A stretch of 56,707 nt of DNA, taken from an uncultured Pelagibacteraceae bacterium (lineage in GTDB: Bacteria > Pseudomonadota > Alphaproteobacteria > Pelagibacterales > Pelagibacteraceae). Both the position numbers and the translations under genes were made by a program. This document shows, one piece after another, positions 17,663 to 28,942 of this stretch; positions within the stretch are counted from its first letter, which is position 1, and each line of letters begins with the position of its first letter. The DNA is taken from assembly GCA_902554315.1 (NCBI GenBank), contig CACDOF010000004.1, positions 1 through 56,707 on the forward strand, written 5' to 3'. Below the pieces are notes generated by a model. The model was not told where the DNA came from. It saw only the letters and a program-made list of their open reading frames with translations, and searched no databases.

Positions 17663-18187
17663 TTAAACAATAATTCTGTCAGGTCTTTCTTTTTGTTTAG
17701 AAAGTTTTTTTACAATCATTGTTTTTTTTAATTTTGATAAGTAGTCTATAAATAAAATACCTTCTAAATGATCCATTTCATGTTGAATGCAAGTTGCTAG
17801 AAGGCCATCAGCAACGAGAGCTTTTTTTTCTCCATTATAATCTAAATATTGTACTCTACATTTTTTAGGTCTATCAACTTCTGCAAAATAATTAGGTACA
17901 GAAAGACATCCTTCTTCGTAGGTTATATTTTCTTTATCTTTATTATCAATAACTGGATTTACAAAATACATTGGTTTTTTTTCTTCTTCGTTTCTTGAGA
18001 TATCCATTACTATAATTCTTTTTGGTATTCCAATTTGAATAGCAGCTAAACCAATTCCATTAGCATTGTACATAGTTTCTAGCATATCATCCATTAACTT
18101 TTGCTCTTCTTTTTTTACAGACTCAACTGGTTTGGAAACTTGTCTTAAAATTTTGTTAGGTTCAGTTAAAATACTTCTAATTGTCAT
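17663..18187 (-). CDS. def: Peptide deformylase
   Basis: Metal-dependent enzyme that removes the N-formyl group from nascent proteins, partner of Fmt. All three family motifs are present in 174 aa: GIGLAAIQ (44-51), EGCLSVP with ligand C94, and QHEMDHLEG with ligands H136 and H140 and catalytic E137. The order def-fmt-truA and the near-zero spacing fit an operon. An unknown exported-protein gene ends 20 bp upstream. Confidence 0.97.
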   Translation of the reverse strand: MTIRSILTEPNKILRQVSKPVESVKKEEQKLMDDMLETMYNANGIGLAAIQIGIPKRIIVMDISRNEEEKKPMYFVNPVIDNKDKENITYEEGCLSVPNYFAEVDRPKKCRVQYLDYNGEKKALVADGLLATCIQHEMDHLEGILFIDYLSKLKKTMIVKKLSKQKERPDRIIV

Positions 18188-18207
18188 AAATAATTTTATT
18201 ATATTAT

Positions 18208-19947
18208 TTAAACTTTTAAAGGAAGAACTTTTAATAATAATTCGTTTCTTAAATTAATTAATTTTAATTCACTCATTATTTCGGCCACATAACTTAGAGT
18301 ATCTCTATCCAAGTTTTCAATCTCATTTTGTCCAATAATTTCAACAATTTTGAGTAAAATTAAGCCTGTTTCCTCATTTTCTATCATTGATTTAATTTCT
18401 GATGATATTTGTGAGTTATATTCATACAAATTTGCATTTTCTTCTAAAATTTTAATACCATCAGATTTTAAAGATTCTAACATCAAAATATCTTTTGAGG
18501 AAAAGGAATATTTTTTATTTTTTTTTATTTTTTTTAATATGTCATTAACTATTTTTTCTGTTTTTTTGAGGCTAGTTTTATTTTGAAAGTAATTTATGGC
18601 TTTTGATTGATGCAGAACTTTATTATTAAATTTTATTTTTGTTTTTTTATGTTTTTTTACTTCTTTATTTTGATTATAAAATGTTAAAAAATTAGTAGGA
18701 ATTTCTCTTTCTTCCATTTTTTTAAGCATATAAGAAAGTTCCTCATCAAATGCTTTAGGCAAATTTGATTTATCAAAAGATTTTTTAAGTTTTGAAGATA
18801 TATCAAGTTTATTTTCCAAATTATCTGCTAAAAGTAATCTTTGATATAAAAGCGCTCTTCCTTCGTAATCAACTAAAGTTTTATAATTTTTTTTAGCATT
18901 TAATAGGTTATCAATATCAAAGCTAAACTTTTTATATAAATTCAACAATTCTTTTTCATCAAATATCTCCTCATTTGTTGCTTTTTCCATAAATTTTATT
19001 TGTTCAATATTTTTTAAATCTAAAAACTTTAGATTTTCGAATAAATTTGAATTTGAAAAATAATTCCATATGAACTCTGGTGAATCTACTTGAGGTAGAT
19101 AGACAAAATTTTTATCTGTTTTGTGTGAAAGATGAAAATAAAGTATATTATCATCTGAAACAATGTAATTACTTTCTTCATAACCCATCAAAACTTCAAA
19201 TTTTTTTACAAAAAAATCATCTAAAGTCTCAACTTCTGATTTTAAATCAAATAAAAGCTGCGCTTGTTCATTTTGATTTTCATTAATTAAGCAGTAAATT
19301 TTAAAATAGTCTAAATATTCGTCACTAATTAAATTAATATTTTTAAAAAAATCACAAGATTTTTCTATTTCGAAATTAGATAAATGATAATCTACTATTA
19401 CTCGAACTAGTTTTTCTTTATTATCTATGTCAGGATTTTTAGTAACAAACTTTTTTATTAAGTCATAATCTTTCATATTTAATAGATGTTCAATTGTAAA
19501 ATTTAAAAATTCTTTTGAAGAAATATCACTTTCTGGCAAATATGAATTTGTTAGTAAAGCTATATCCATTATCTTTTTAGAAAAGCTAGATAGTTCTTTT
19601 GAATTTAATTTTTCTAGTAAATTTTTTACTTCACTGCCATTACTATTAGTCCACATATTTAAGTTAAGATCATTATCTGCAGGATCAAATAAACCAGCCA
19701 ATAATTCTTTAGACTTATCTAATTCATTATTAACAATTATATCATCATCATTTAATTTAATTTTAATTCCTTGAATTTTATTTGAGTCTATTTTTACATC
19801 TTCTTTAATATTTTCATTTGCAGTTTTTTTGGTTTCAATAGTCTTCCAAATATTAGTTATTTTTTCATCTGCAAAAGTTGTTTGAATTAAAACTGTCGAT
19901 AAGACTAAGATAAGAAAGAGTCTATTTAATTGTTTTAAAATTTTCAT
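18208..19947 (-). CDS. Uncharacterised exported, mostly helical protein
   Basis: I do not recognise this 579-aa protein. I choose the ATG at 19947 because it gives a clean Sec signal peptide: a short basic start, a hydrophobic core (residues 10-22), and a TTFA/DEK cleavage site after A26. A longer in-frame start 18 codons upstream would bury that signal. The mature part is acidic and low in cysteine, with long amphipathic helices. Helix-turn-helix spacing such as LLNMKDYDLIKKFV and YFKIYCLINENQNEQAQLLF suggests TPR- or alpha-solenoid-like repeats. The start overlaps the small membrane-protein gene upstream by 26 bp, so the two are probably made together. A periplasmic scaffold role is only a guess. 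Confidence 0.75.
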   Translation of the reverse strand: MKILKQLNRLFLILVLSTVLIQTTFADEKITNIWKTIETKKTANENIKEDVKIDSNKIQGIKIKLNDDDIIVNNELDKSKELLAGLFDPADNDLNLNMWTNSNGSEVKNLLEKLNSKELSSFSKKIMDIALLTNSYLPESDISSKEFLNFTIEHLLNMKDYDLIKKFVTKNPDIDNKEKLVRVIVDYHLSNFEIEKSCDFFKNINLISDEYLDYFKIYCLINENQNEQAQLLFDLKSEVETLDDFFVKKFEVLMGYEESNYIVSDDNILYFHLSHKTDKNFVYLPQVDSPEFIWNYFSNSNLFENLKFLDLKNIEQIKFMEKATNEEIFDEKELLNLYKKFSFDIDNLLNAKKNYKTLVDYEGRALLYQRLLLADNLENKLDISSKLKKSFDKSNLPKAFDEELSYMLKKMEEREIPTNFLTFYNQNKEVKKHKKTKIKFNNKVLHQSKAINYFQNKTSLKKTEKIVNDILKKIKKNKKYSFSSKDILMLESLKSDGIKILEENANLYEYNSQISSEIKSMIENEETGLILLKIVEIIGQNEIENLDRDTLSYVAEIMSELKLINLRNELLLKVLPLKV

Positions 19948-20107
19948 TAGATATAATTTTTTCAATTTTTTTTGACGGAGAAGGCAAATCAATCTTATCA
20001 ATAATAAATACTCCTAAAAAAAGTACAAAAATAACTAAAATAATTTTAATTAAAATCTTTCCAGCACCAAAAGGTTTGCCTTTGCTTGTATTTTTTGTAA
20101 ATTGCAT
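19922..20107 (-). CDS. Small single-pass membrane protein, unknown function
   Basis: A 61-aa protein with a polar, basic N-terminus (MQFTKNTSKGKPFGAGK), one strong transmembrane helix (about 17-37) and a basic, proline-containing tail (DLPSPSKKIEKI). By the positive-inside rule the N-terminus would be cytoplasmic. It overlaps the start of the exported helical protein by 26 bp and lies 56 bp from divergent aroK, placing it first in the transcript. I do not recognise a family. The overlap and clean topology argue that it is real. Confidence 0.6.
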   Translation of the reverse strand: MQFTKNTSKGKPFGAGKILIKIILVIFVLFLGVFIIDKIDLPSPSKKIEKIISNENFKTIK

Positions 20108-20163
20108 ATACGTTAACTAATTTCAAAATAAGACATATTTGTGTTTTTTCAATATAGAAGCTC

Positions 20164-20676
20164 ATGAAATCGAAAAAAAACATTGTATTAATTGGTATGA
20201 TGGGGTCAGGAAAATCATCTATTGGTAAACTTTTATCAAAAGAGATGAATTTAGAATTCATTGATATAGACAGAAAAATTGAAATGATAGAAAATAACAC
20301 AATTTCTGACATATTTAAAAAAAAAGGTGAAAGTTATTTTAGGGAAATTGAAAAAAAAATATCAATCGATAAATTAAAATTAGAAAATAAAATTATTTCT
20401 CTTGGAGGTGGAGGTTTTATTAACAATTCGATTAGAAAACAATGCTCTAAAAGTTGTTCGACAATATGGTTAAATTGGAAAATGGAAACTTTAATGCAAA
20501 GAATTAATAAAAGTAAAAAAAGGCCCATAGCTATGAAACTTAATTCTTTTGAAATGAAAAAGTTAATTAATGAAAGAGCAAAAATATATAATTTGTCTGA
20601 TTATAAAATAAATTGTGATAAATTAGATAAGAAACAAATTGTACAAAAAATAGTCAAAATTTATGAAAACAAATAA
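20164..20676 (+). CDS. aroK: Shikimate kinase
   Basis: Phosphorylates shikimate in aromatic amino-acid synthesis. The 170-aa P-loop protein has Walker A GMMGSGKSSIGK near the N-terminus, the substrate-binding DIDRKIE (shikimate site), FREIEKK, and ISLGGGGF (Walker-B-like glycine run). The RPIAM lid motif follows near residue 120. It overlaps aroB by 14 bp, the usual aroK-aroB pair. Confidence 0.95.
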   Translation: MKSKKNIVLIGMMGSGKSSIGKLLSKEMNLEFIDIDRKIEMIENNTISDIFKKKGESYFREIEKKISIDKLKLENKIISLGGGGFINNSIRKQCSKSCSTIWLNWKMETLMQRINKSKKRPIAMKLNSFEMKKLINERAKIYNLSDYKINCDKLDKKQIVQKIVKIYENK

Positions 20677-21760
20677 CATTTTAATAAATACAAAAACAAA
20701 GAAATATTCAATAGTAGTAGGATTTAATATTATAAAAAATATTTCAAATATTTTATCTAATAAAAAAATAACATTTGAAAAATGTTTAGTAGTTTTAGAT
20801 AAAAATGTACCAAACAAATTTAAATCTATATTAAAAAAAAATTTAAAGAAAAAAAAATTATTTTTTCATAAATTTTATTCAAATGAAAAAAATAAAAATT
20901 TCAAAAGTATTGATAAAATTCACAAGATTTTATTTAAAAATAGGTTTAATAGAGAAGACTGTGTAATTTCTTTTGGTGGAGGAATTGTCGGTGATGTTGT
21001 AGGTTTTGCATCAAGCACCTACAAGAGAGGTATTAAATTTATCAATATTCCAACAACACTTTTAGCTCAAGTGGACTCATCTATTGGGGGCAAAACTGGA
21101 ATTAACAATAAATTTGGTAAAAATTTAATTGGAAGTTTCTATCAACCAGAATTAGTAATTTCAGATATTAATGTTTTGAAATCATTGCCTGATAGAGAAA
21201 TTATATGTGGATATGCCGAAATATTAAAAAGTAGTTTAATTGATAGCAAGAAAAATTTTGTTTATTTAGATAAAAATATAAAACAAATATTAAAATTAAA
21301 GTCACCATTTATTGAAAAAGCAATAGTAGATAGTTGTAAGTTAAAAAAAAAAATTGTTGAAAAAGATGAGAAAGAAAATAATTTGCGTAAGGTTTTAAAC
21401 CTTGGACATACTTTTGCTCATGCATATGAATCTACTTTAAATTATTCAAAAAAACTTAATCATGGTGAAGCAGTTATTATTGGTATTAAAAAGGCTATTA
21501 AATTAAGCCATCACTATAATTTACTATCAAAAAATAAATTAGCAATTATCACTAAACATATAAATAAAATTGATACCATCAAAAGATTAGAAAAGTTATT
21601 TAATAAGAAACAAATTAATAAAATAATTTATTTTATGAAATCTGACAAAAAAAATATGTCAGAAAAAATAAATTTAATATTAATTAAAGATTTTGGAAAA
21701 ATTAAAACTGACTTTCATATTGATCCAAAAAAATTAAAAAATTACTTATATAAAAGTTAA
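20663..21760 (+). CDS. aroB: 3-dehydroquinate synthase
   Basis: NAD- and metal-dependent cyclase that makes 3-dehydroquinate from DAHP. The 365-aa protein carries FGGGIVGDVVGFASSTYKRG (NAD site), IPTTLLAQVDSSIGGKTGIN (phosphate and substrate site), the metal ligands in GYAEILK and NLGHTFAHAYE, and LNHGEAVIIG. It is overlapped by aroK upstream. The stop is shared as TTAA with convergent bolA. Confidence 0.96.
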   Translation: MKTNNILINTKTKKYSIVVGFNIIKNISNILSNKKITFEKCLVVLDKNVPNKFKSILKKNLKKKKLFFHKFYSNEKNKNFKSIDKIHKILFKNRFNREDCVISFGGGIVGDVVGFASSTYKRGIKFINIPTTLLAQVDSSIGGKTGINNKFGKNLIGSFYQPELVISDINVLKSLPDREIICGYAEILKSSLIDSKKNFVYLDKNIKQILKLKSPFIEKAIVDSCKLKKKIVEKDEKENNLRKVLNLGHTFAHAYESTLNYSKKLNHGEAVIIGIKKAIKLSHHYNLLSKNKLAIITKHINKIDTIKRLEKLFNKKQINKIIYFMKSDKKNMSEKINLILIKDFGKIKTDFHIDPKKLKNYLYKS

Positions 21761-22017
21761 ACAAACTCTATTTGCAAAGAGTGTATATAAAATTTCATTT
21801 CTTCTTCGAGTATCTTATATATATATCTATTTGAATATATTTTGTCTTTATTTTGAAGTTCAGTAGACTCTATTGTTAATTTTATATGAAATTTTCCAGG
21901 CTCTCTCGATTTATGATTTTTGTGTAGATAAGATTTGTCCTCTATTTCAAGTTTTTTTATTAACTCATCATTTAAAATCTTTGTTTTTATAATTTCTGAA
22001 AGTTGATTAATATTCAT
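21757..22017 (-). CDS. BolA-family protein
   Basis: Small BolA/IbaG-like protein of the type that partners monothiol glutaredoxins in iron-sulfur or stress functions. The 86-aa chain has the class II KH-like layout: an N-terminal helix, EDKSYLHKNHKSREPGKFHIKLTIES (the H-containing loop), the SNRYIYKIL helix in place of RHRxVYxxL, and a terminal IHSLQIEFV. The gene is divergent from a J-domain protein with only 20 bp between start codons, so control signals must be very short or lie inside the neighbours. Confidence 0.88.
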   Translation of the reverse strand: MNINQLSEIIKTKILNDELIKKLEIEDKSYLHKNHKSREPGKFHIKLTIESTELQNKDKIYSNRYIYKILEEEMKFYIHSLQIEFV

Positions 22018-22037
22018 GATATAAAATATAATATAAC

Positions 22038-22565
22038 ATGAAAAATATTTGTGATTGGAATAATTGTTCTAAAGAAGGTCTCTATAAAGCACCAAAAGAA
22101 AGGGATAATAGCAAAAATTTTAGATTACTGTGTTTAGAACATGTCAAAGAATTTAATAAAAGTTGGAATTATTTTTCAGGTATGGACAATCATCAAATAA
22201 TAGAATTTTTAAAGTCTGATATGACTTGGCATAAACCAACACAAAGTTTTAGTTCATCTGATAATTTTTTTAAAGTTTTATGGAGCAATACTCTTAAAGA
22301 TGAAATGGATAAATTTAAATTCAATAATGATTTTAATAATATGAATAAATTTAAATTCAATAATAGCGACATAAAAGCCTTTGATATACTTGGGACTGCC
22401 GTTGGTATAAAATGGGAAAAAATACAAGAAAAATTTAAAATGCTTGTCAAAAAATTTCATCCTGATATGAATGCGGGAAATAAAAAATTCGAGGAAAAGC
22501 TTAAAGTAATTACACTAGCTTATACTCAGCTTAAAAACACATATAAGAAAAAAATTGACACCTGA
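22038..22565 (+). CDS. J-domain co-chaperone with N-terminal cysteine motif
   Basis: DnaJ-like protein of the alphaproteobacterial type found next to bolA and cobS. The 175-aa chain starts with C5-x4-C10 and later C32-x2-H35, which could bind a metal. A C-terminal J-domain (about 112-175) contains the Hsp70-activating HPD at 131-133 in KKFHPDMN. Between them is a low-complexity linker with a 12-residue tandem duplication (KFKFNN at 92-97 and 104-109). The client is unknown; position suggests the CobS-CobT complex or an iron-sulfur protein. The 3' end overlaps the cobS start by 11 bp. Confidence 0.85.
   Translation: MKNICDWNNCSKEGLYKAPKERDNSKNFRLLCLEHVKEFNKSWNYFSGMDNHQIIEFLKSDMTWHKPTQSFSSSDNFFKVLWSNTLKDEMDKFKFNNDFNNMNKFKFNNSDIKAFDILGTAVGIKWEKIQEKFKMLVKKFHPDMNAGNKKFEEKLKVITLAYTQLKNTYKKKIDT
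22309..22364 (+). repeat. 36-bp tandem duplication within the J-protein gene
   Basis: The 20-bp string ATAAATTTAAATTCAATAAT occurs identically at 22309-22328 and 22345-22364. The period is 36 bp (12 codons, in frame), encoding KFKFNN twice. The identity at the DNA level suggests a fairly recent duplication. Confidence 0.9.
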
Positions 22566-23529
22566 TTTAAATATAAAACCGGATATAAAACTATCTGTTA
22601 AACAAACTTTTGGTTTCGAAAGTGATATGGAAGTTGAGGCTTTTTCAAATAAAAATGATTTAGTTCCTGAGTTAGATAAACATTATAAGTTTGATAAAGA
22701 CACTACCTTAGCAATCCTTGCAGGATTTAAATATAACAAAAGAGCTTTGATAGCCGGTTATCACGGAACAGGAAAATCAACTCATATAACTCAAGTTGCT
22801 GCAAGATTGAACTGGCCCTGTGTAAGAATTAATTTAGACTCACATATAAGTAGAATAGATTTAATTGGAAAAGATGCGATAGTAATCAAAGATGGAAAAC
22901 AAATTACTGAGTTTCATGAAGGAATTCTTCCTTGGTCGATTCAAAATCCTGTTGCACTTATTTTTGATGAATATGACGCTATGAGGCCTGATGTTGCTTT
23001 TTTATTAACTAAAGTTCTCGAAGCTGAAGGCGGTTTAACTCTACTTGAAAAAAATAAAGTTATTAAACCAAATAGTTACTTCAGGCTTTTTGCAACAGCA
23101 AATACTGTTGGATTAGGTGATACAACGGGTTTATATACTGGAACACAACAAATAAATCAGGCTCAAATGGATAGATGGAATATTGTTACAACTCTAAACT
23201 ATCTTATTCATGAAAAAGAAATGGAAATAGTGCTAGCTAAAAATAAAAATTTAAATAATTCAAAGGGAAAAGATAAGGTTTCAAATATGATAAAAGTTGC
23301 ATCTTTAACGAGAAAAGGTTTTGTGGCTGGTGATATATCTACTGTAATGAGTCCAAGAACAGTTCTACATTGGGCTGAAAACTCTGAAATTTTTAAAGAT
23401 ACAGGATATGCATTTAGAGTTACATTTTTAAATAAATGTGATGATGCAGAAAAAAATACTATTGCTGAATATTATCAAAGATGCTTTGGAGAGGATCTTC
23501 CAGAGTCAATGATAAATATTCAGATATAA
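22555..23529 (+). CDS. cobS: CobS-type AAA+ ATPase
   Basis: MoxR-like AAA+ ATPase of the CobS family, annotated as a cobaltochelatase subunit in B12 synthesis. It starts with TTG at 22555, giving MTPDLNIKPD then SVKQTFGFESDMEV, the usual CobS beginning; the next ATG (22627) would cut this off. Walker A is GYHGTGKST (68-76) and Walker B ALIFDEYD (134-141). The middle carries ANTVGLGDTTGLYTGTQQIN and AQMDRW. The length, 324 aa, is normal. No cobN is seen here, so the cobalt role is doubtful. Confidence 0.93.
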   Translation: MTPDLNIKPDIKLSVKQTFGFESDMEVEAFSNKNDLVPELDKHYKFDKDTTLAILAGFKYNKRALIAGYHGTGKSTHITQVAARLNWPCVRINLDSHISRIDLIGKDAIVIKDGKQITEFHEGILPWSIQNPVALIFDEYDAMRPDVAFLLTKVLEAEGGLTLLEKNKVIKPNSYFRLFATANTVGLGDTTGLYTGTQQINQAQMDRWNIVTTLNYLIHEKEMEIVLAKNKNLNNSKGKDKVSNMIKVASLTRKGFVAGDISTVMSPRTVLHWAENSEIFKDTGYAFRVTFLNKCDDAEKNTIAEYYQRCFGEDLPESMINIQI

Positions 23530-25332
23530 ATGAATAAAGAAGACATCATTAAAGAAAAATTTAAACAGGCTTTAATATCTACATATAAAGTAATTTCTGA
23601 AGATTTCAAAATAAGTACAAAAGATAAAAAATCAGAAAATAATAAAAATATACAAATTGGTGAACTGAAAGATATTAATGATAAAAATCAATTTAAAAAA
23701 CTTAGAGCTGAAACAGACTCAGAAGCATTAAAAATAAAATTTTCAAATAATGAAATATTTCAAAAAAATTTACCAAAAAAATCATCTTGTCAGAATTTAT
23801 ATAAAATAACTGAAAAAATAAGGTATGAGTTACTTGGATCGAGAATGTTAAAAGGTATTTCAAAAAATTTTTATGATAATTACAAAAATAAATTAAATTC
23901 TTCGAAAAATGAAAAAATCTTAAAAAAGGAAGATGTAAATATTTCTGAGGCATTTGAAATTTATATGTTAAATAAATTTTTTAAAATAGAATTAAGCAAA
24001 AAGAATAAGGAAATTTTAAATTTTTGGGGTGAAGATTTCAAAAAATCATTTGATAAACATATTAATTATTTAAATGAGAATTTAGAAAATCAAGAACTAT
24101 ATAATGCAAAATTCTCTGAATTATTACAAAATATGGAAATTTTTAATAATGAAGAAAATCAAGAAAACAAAGAAGAAGAACAAGATAATCAAAAAGATAA
24201 AAATGATTCAAATGAAAATGAAAATGATTTAGATGATAATTCTGAAGAAAAAAAGGATGAAGATAGTATAAGTGAAGGAATAGATGGAACTGATAATGTT
24301 GATGAATTTAGATTAGATGATCAATTAGGTGATCAGAATACAGAAAACCAAGACTCAGAAAATATAGTTCAACAAAAAAATTTGTCCGAAAGTGATAAGG
24401 AATACAAAATTTTTACAACAGAATTTGATGAAATTGCCAAAGCAGAAAATCTTGAAACTTTAGAAGAAATTTTCAAACTTAGAAAAAATTTAGATCAGCA
24501 ACTTACAAGCTTTCAAGACCTTATAACAAAATTAGCAAATAAGTTACAAAGACAACTTATGGCTAAACAAAATCGAGCTTGGAATTTTGATTTAGAAGAG
24601 GGAATATTAGATAGTTCAAAATTGCCAAGAATAATAATTGATCCTTATAACTCCTTATCTTTTAAAAAAGAAAAAGATTTAGATTTTAAAGATACAGTTG
24701 TAACATTGTTAATTGATAACTCTGGATCTATGAGAGGAAGACCAATAACCATTGCTGCAATTTGTGCAGATATTTTATCAAGAACTTTAGAAAGATGTTC
24801 AGTGAAAGTTGAAATATTAGGTTTCACAACAAAAAATTGGAAAGGTGGTAAAAGTAGGGAACAATGGAATAAAATTGGAAAAACAAAAAATCCTGGAAGG
24901 TTAAATGATTTAAGACATATAATTTATAAATCAGCTGATACCCACTGGAGACAATCAAAAAAAAATTTGGGATTAATGCTTAAAGAAGGATTATTAAAAG
25001 AAAACATAGATGGAGAAGCTATTACATGGGCATATAATAGACTTGGAAAAAGAAAAGAAGAAAGAAAAATTCTTATGGTAATTTCGGATGGAGCTCCAGT
25101 TGATGACTCTACCTTATCGGTAAATTCTGGAGATTTTCTTGAAAAAAATCTTAAAAAAATCGTAAAATTTATAGAAAATAAAAGTGATATAGAAATTCTA
25201 GCTATTGGTATTGGTCATGACGTATCAAGATACTATAAAAAAGCAATTAAAATTTCTGATGTTCAGGAATTAGGTGATGTTATGATTGAGCAATTAAGTG
25301 GATTATTTGAACATAAAAAAAAATTTCATTAA
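23530..25332 (+). CDS. cobT: CobT-type VWA protein
   Basis: Partner of CobS, directly after its stop codon. The 600-aa protein has an N-terminal helical part, a strongly acidic Glu/Asp/Asn-rich stretch (about 205-285, typical of CobT) and a C-terminal von Willebrand A domain. The MIDAS metal site is DNSGSM at about 396-401, with [14 protein letters not shown] downstream and [12 protein letters not shown] near the end. CobS-CobT form a hexameric AAA+/VWA machine in B12-producing bacteria. Here it may act on another metal enzyme or protein. The stop is shared as TTAA with convergent regB. Confidence 0.93.
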   Translation: MNKEDIIKEKFKQALISTYKVISEDFKISTKDKKSENNKNIQIGELKDINDKNQFKKLRAETDSEALKIKFSNNEIFQKNLPKKSSCQNLYKITEKIRYELLGSRMLKGISKNFYDNYKNKLNSSKNEKILKKEDVNISEAFEIYMLNKFFKIELSKKNKEILNFWGEDFKKSFDKHINYLNENLENQELYNAKFSELLQNMEIFNNEENQENKEEEQDNQKDKNDSNENENDLDDNSEEKKDEDSISEGIDGTDNVDEFRLDDQLGDQNTENQDSENIVQQKNLSESDKEYKIFTTEFDEIAKAENLETLEEIFKLRKNLDQQLTSFQDLITKLANKLQRQLMAKQNRAWNFDLEEGILDSSKLPRIIIDPYNSLSFKKEKDLDFKDTVVTLLIDNSGSMRGRPITIAAICADILSRTLERCSVKVEILGFTTKNWKGGKSREQWNKIGKTKNPGRLNDLRHIIYKSADTHWRQSKKNLGLMLKEGLLKENIDGEAITWAYNRLGKRKEERKILMVISDGAPVDDSTLSVNSGDFLEKNLKKIVKFIENKSDIEILAIGIGHDVSRYYKKAIKISDVQELGDVMIEQLSGLFEHKKKFH

Positions 25333-26606
25333 ACATCGATTAAATTTTTATTATACCATTCTATTTTAATTTCTGCACCACCTCTCGTTTCAGAATTTCT
25401 AAATAAAAGTTTTGCATTATTTTTTTCTAATAATGTTTTTCCAATAAAAATACCTAAACCTAAACCTGACTTTTTATTATCATTTGAGCTTATAGATTTT
25501 ATATATGGTTCTCCTATTTTATTGTATATATCCTTAGAAAAACCAGGACCATCATCTTCAATTATAATTGAAGATACTTCACTGTCACTTATTATAGATA
25601 TATATATATTTTTTTTTGCAAATTTATTTGCATTTCCTATGAAATTTCTAATACCATAAACTATTTCTATAGATTTTCTTATATCAAATGAATTAGAATT
25701 TTGTTCAATATTAATATTAAATTTCTTTTCGGAAATTTCTTGAAAAGAGTTTACAATTTCTCTAACATAATCGTATAAACTCAAATCTTTATCAATAAAA
25801 TCATCTTCAATATTTGGATTCAGAGTTAGTTTTTTTAAAATTTCATTACATCTATTTACTTGACTAACTAAAAGTTCAAGATCTTTTTTAACATCTTTTT
25901 CATTTTTGAATTGGTCAAATAAATCTTGAGAGATTATTTTTATTGTAGACAAAGGAGTTCCTAAAGAATGTGCTGCTGCTGCAGCTTGACCACCTAACGA
26001 AACTAACTCGTGTTCTTTTGAAATTACTTCTTGAATTTTGTCTAATGCATCTTTTCTAACTTTAGACTCATTTCCAAATGTAATAGCAAAAAAACTTAAA
26101 AATATTAAAGCTACTATTAATGCTACGGGAACTGCATAATAATAATGTTTATTAAATATATATTTATTCAATGGTGATGGAAGTTCTTGATGAAAAAAAG
26201 TTAAAAAAATAATTAAAATTATTGTTAATATTATAAGTAAGATATTTGTTTTTATATTTAGACTATTTGATGCAAAAATACTTGGAATTATTATAAAAAT
26301 TGAAAATGGATTTATTATGCCTCCTGTTAAATATAATAGAAAACTCAATTGTGCTATATCCAATGTAAGAAAATTCAAAGATAATTTATCTGATAATTGA
26401 TTTTTTTTAAAAAAAAAAATTAAAAATATATTACTTAAAGCTCCTAAAAAAACGATTGCATTAGCAAGAATAAAATTAAATTCAAATTCAAATATAAATT
26501 TTACAGAATTTATTGTAATAAATTGACCAATTATTGCTATCCAGCGTAAATTTACATAAGTTAATTTATTCAAATAATAAGTTTTAGAAGTATTTCCAAA
26601 CTCCAT
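25329..26606 (-). CDS. regB: RegB/PrrB-type redox-sensing histidine kinase
   Basis: Membrane sensor kinase resembling RegB/PrrB/ActS, which report the redox state of the quinone pool. The N-terminal half (about 20-175) holds several membrane helices with the quinone-site motif GGIINPF (95-101). The dimerisation domain has phospho-acceptor H213 in [12 protein letters not shown], the RegB-type H-box, and the cysteine C253 in RCNEIL, in the place of the redox-active cysteine of RegB. The ATPase domain has the N-box around N335, DDGPGF at 361 and GLGLGIF at 391. No response regulator (RegA) is in the window. Length is 425 aa; gyrB ends its coding run just upstream. Confidence 0.85.
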   Translation of the reverse strand: MEFGNTSKTYYLNKLTYVNLRWIAIIGQFITINSVKFIFEFEFNFILANAIVFLGALSNIFLIFFFKKNQLSDKLSLNFLTLDIAQLSFLLYLTGGIINPFSIFIIIPSIFASNSLNIKTNILLIILTIILIIFLTFFHQELPSPLNKYIFNKHYYYAVPVALIVALIFLSFFAITFGNESKVRKDALDKIQEVISKEHELVSLGGQAAAAAHSLGTPLSTIKIISQDLFDQFKNEKDVKKDLELLVSQVNRCNEILKKLTLNPNIEDDFIDKDLSLYDYVREIVNSFQEISEKKFNINIEQNSNSFDIRKSIEIVYGIRNFIGNANKFAKKNIYISIISDSEVSSIIIEDDGPGFSKDIYNKIGEPYIKSISSNDNKKSGLGLGIFIGKTLLEKNNAKLLFRNSETRGGAEIKIEWYNKNLIDV

Positions 26607-26609
26607 ATT

Positions 26610-28667
<2,058 letters not shown>

Positions 28668-28836
28668 TTAGTTTTTTTGGAAAAAAATAATTATATCATT
28701 TTTAGATTTTTTAATAAAACCTAACAAAATTGTATGCTTAAATTAATCAATTAAATCAATGCTTATTGGTTGTTTTTTTTGTAATTTTTCTAGTTCAAAA
28801 TTTTTGATTAAAAATCGCCTTTTTTGACATCTGATT

Positions 28837-28926
28837 TGGCGGAGAGAATGGGATTCGAACCCATGATAGAGTTTCCCCTATACACGCTTTCCAAGCGTGC
28901 GCCTTCAACCACTCGGCCACCTCTCC
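28837..28926 (-). tRNA. tRNA-Ser (anticodon GGA)
   Basis: Minus-strand tRNA beginning GGAGAGGTGGCCGAGTGG and ending with an encoded CCA. The acceptor stem GGAGAGG pairs with UCUCUCC (one G-U pair), and the discriminator is G73, as in serine tRNAs. The anticodon arm CACGC-TTGGAAA-GCGTG places GGA at 34-36, reading UCC and UCU. A long variable arm follows, then the T-arm GGGTTCGAATCCC. This is a typical class II tRNA. The 169 bp between it and gyrB hold no visible gene. Confidence 0.97.
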
Positions 28927-28942
28927 TTATTAATAAAATTTA

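Noticed and set aside
28668-28836. Small RNA or riboswitch between gyrB and tRNA-Ser
   Set aside because: Only AT-rich sequence with weak self-complementarity and no recognisable conserved core.
28790-28842. Rho-independent terminator after tRNA-Ser
   Set aside because: Pairing is short and A/T-only, the apparent GC stem uses tRNA bases, and the T-run is not adjacent to a stable stem.
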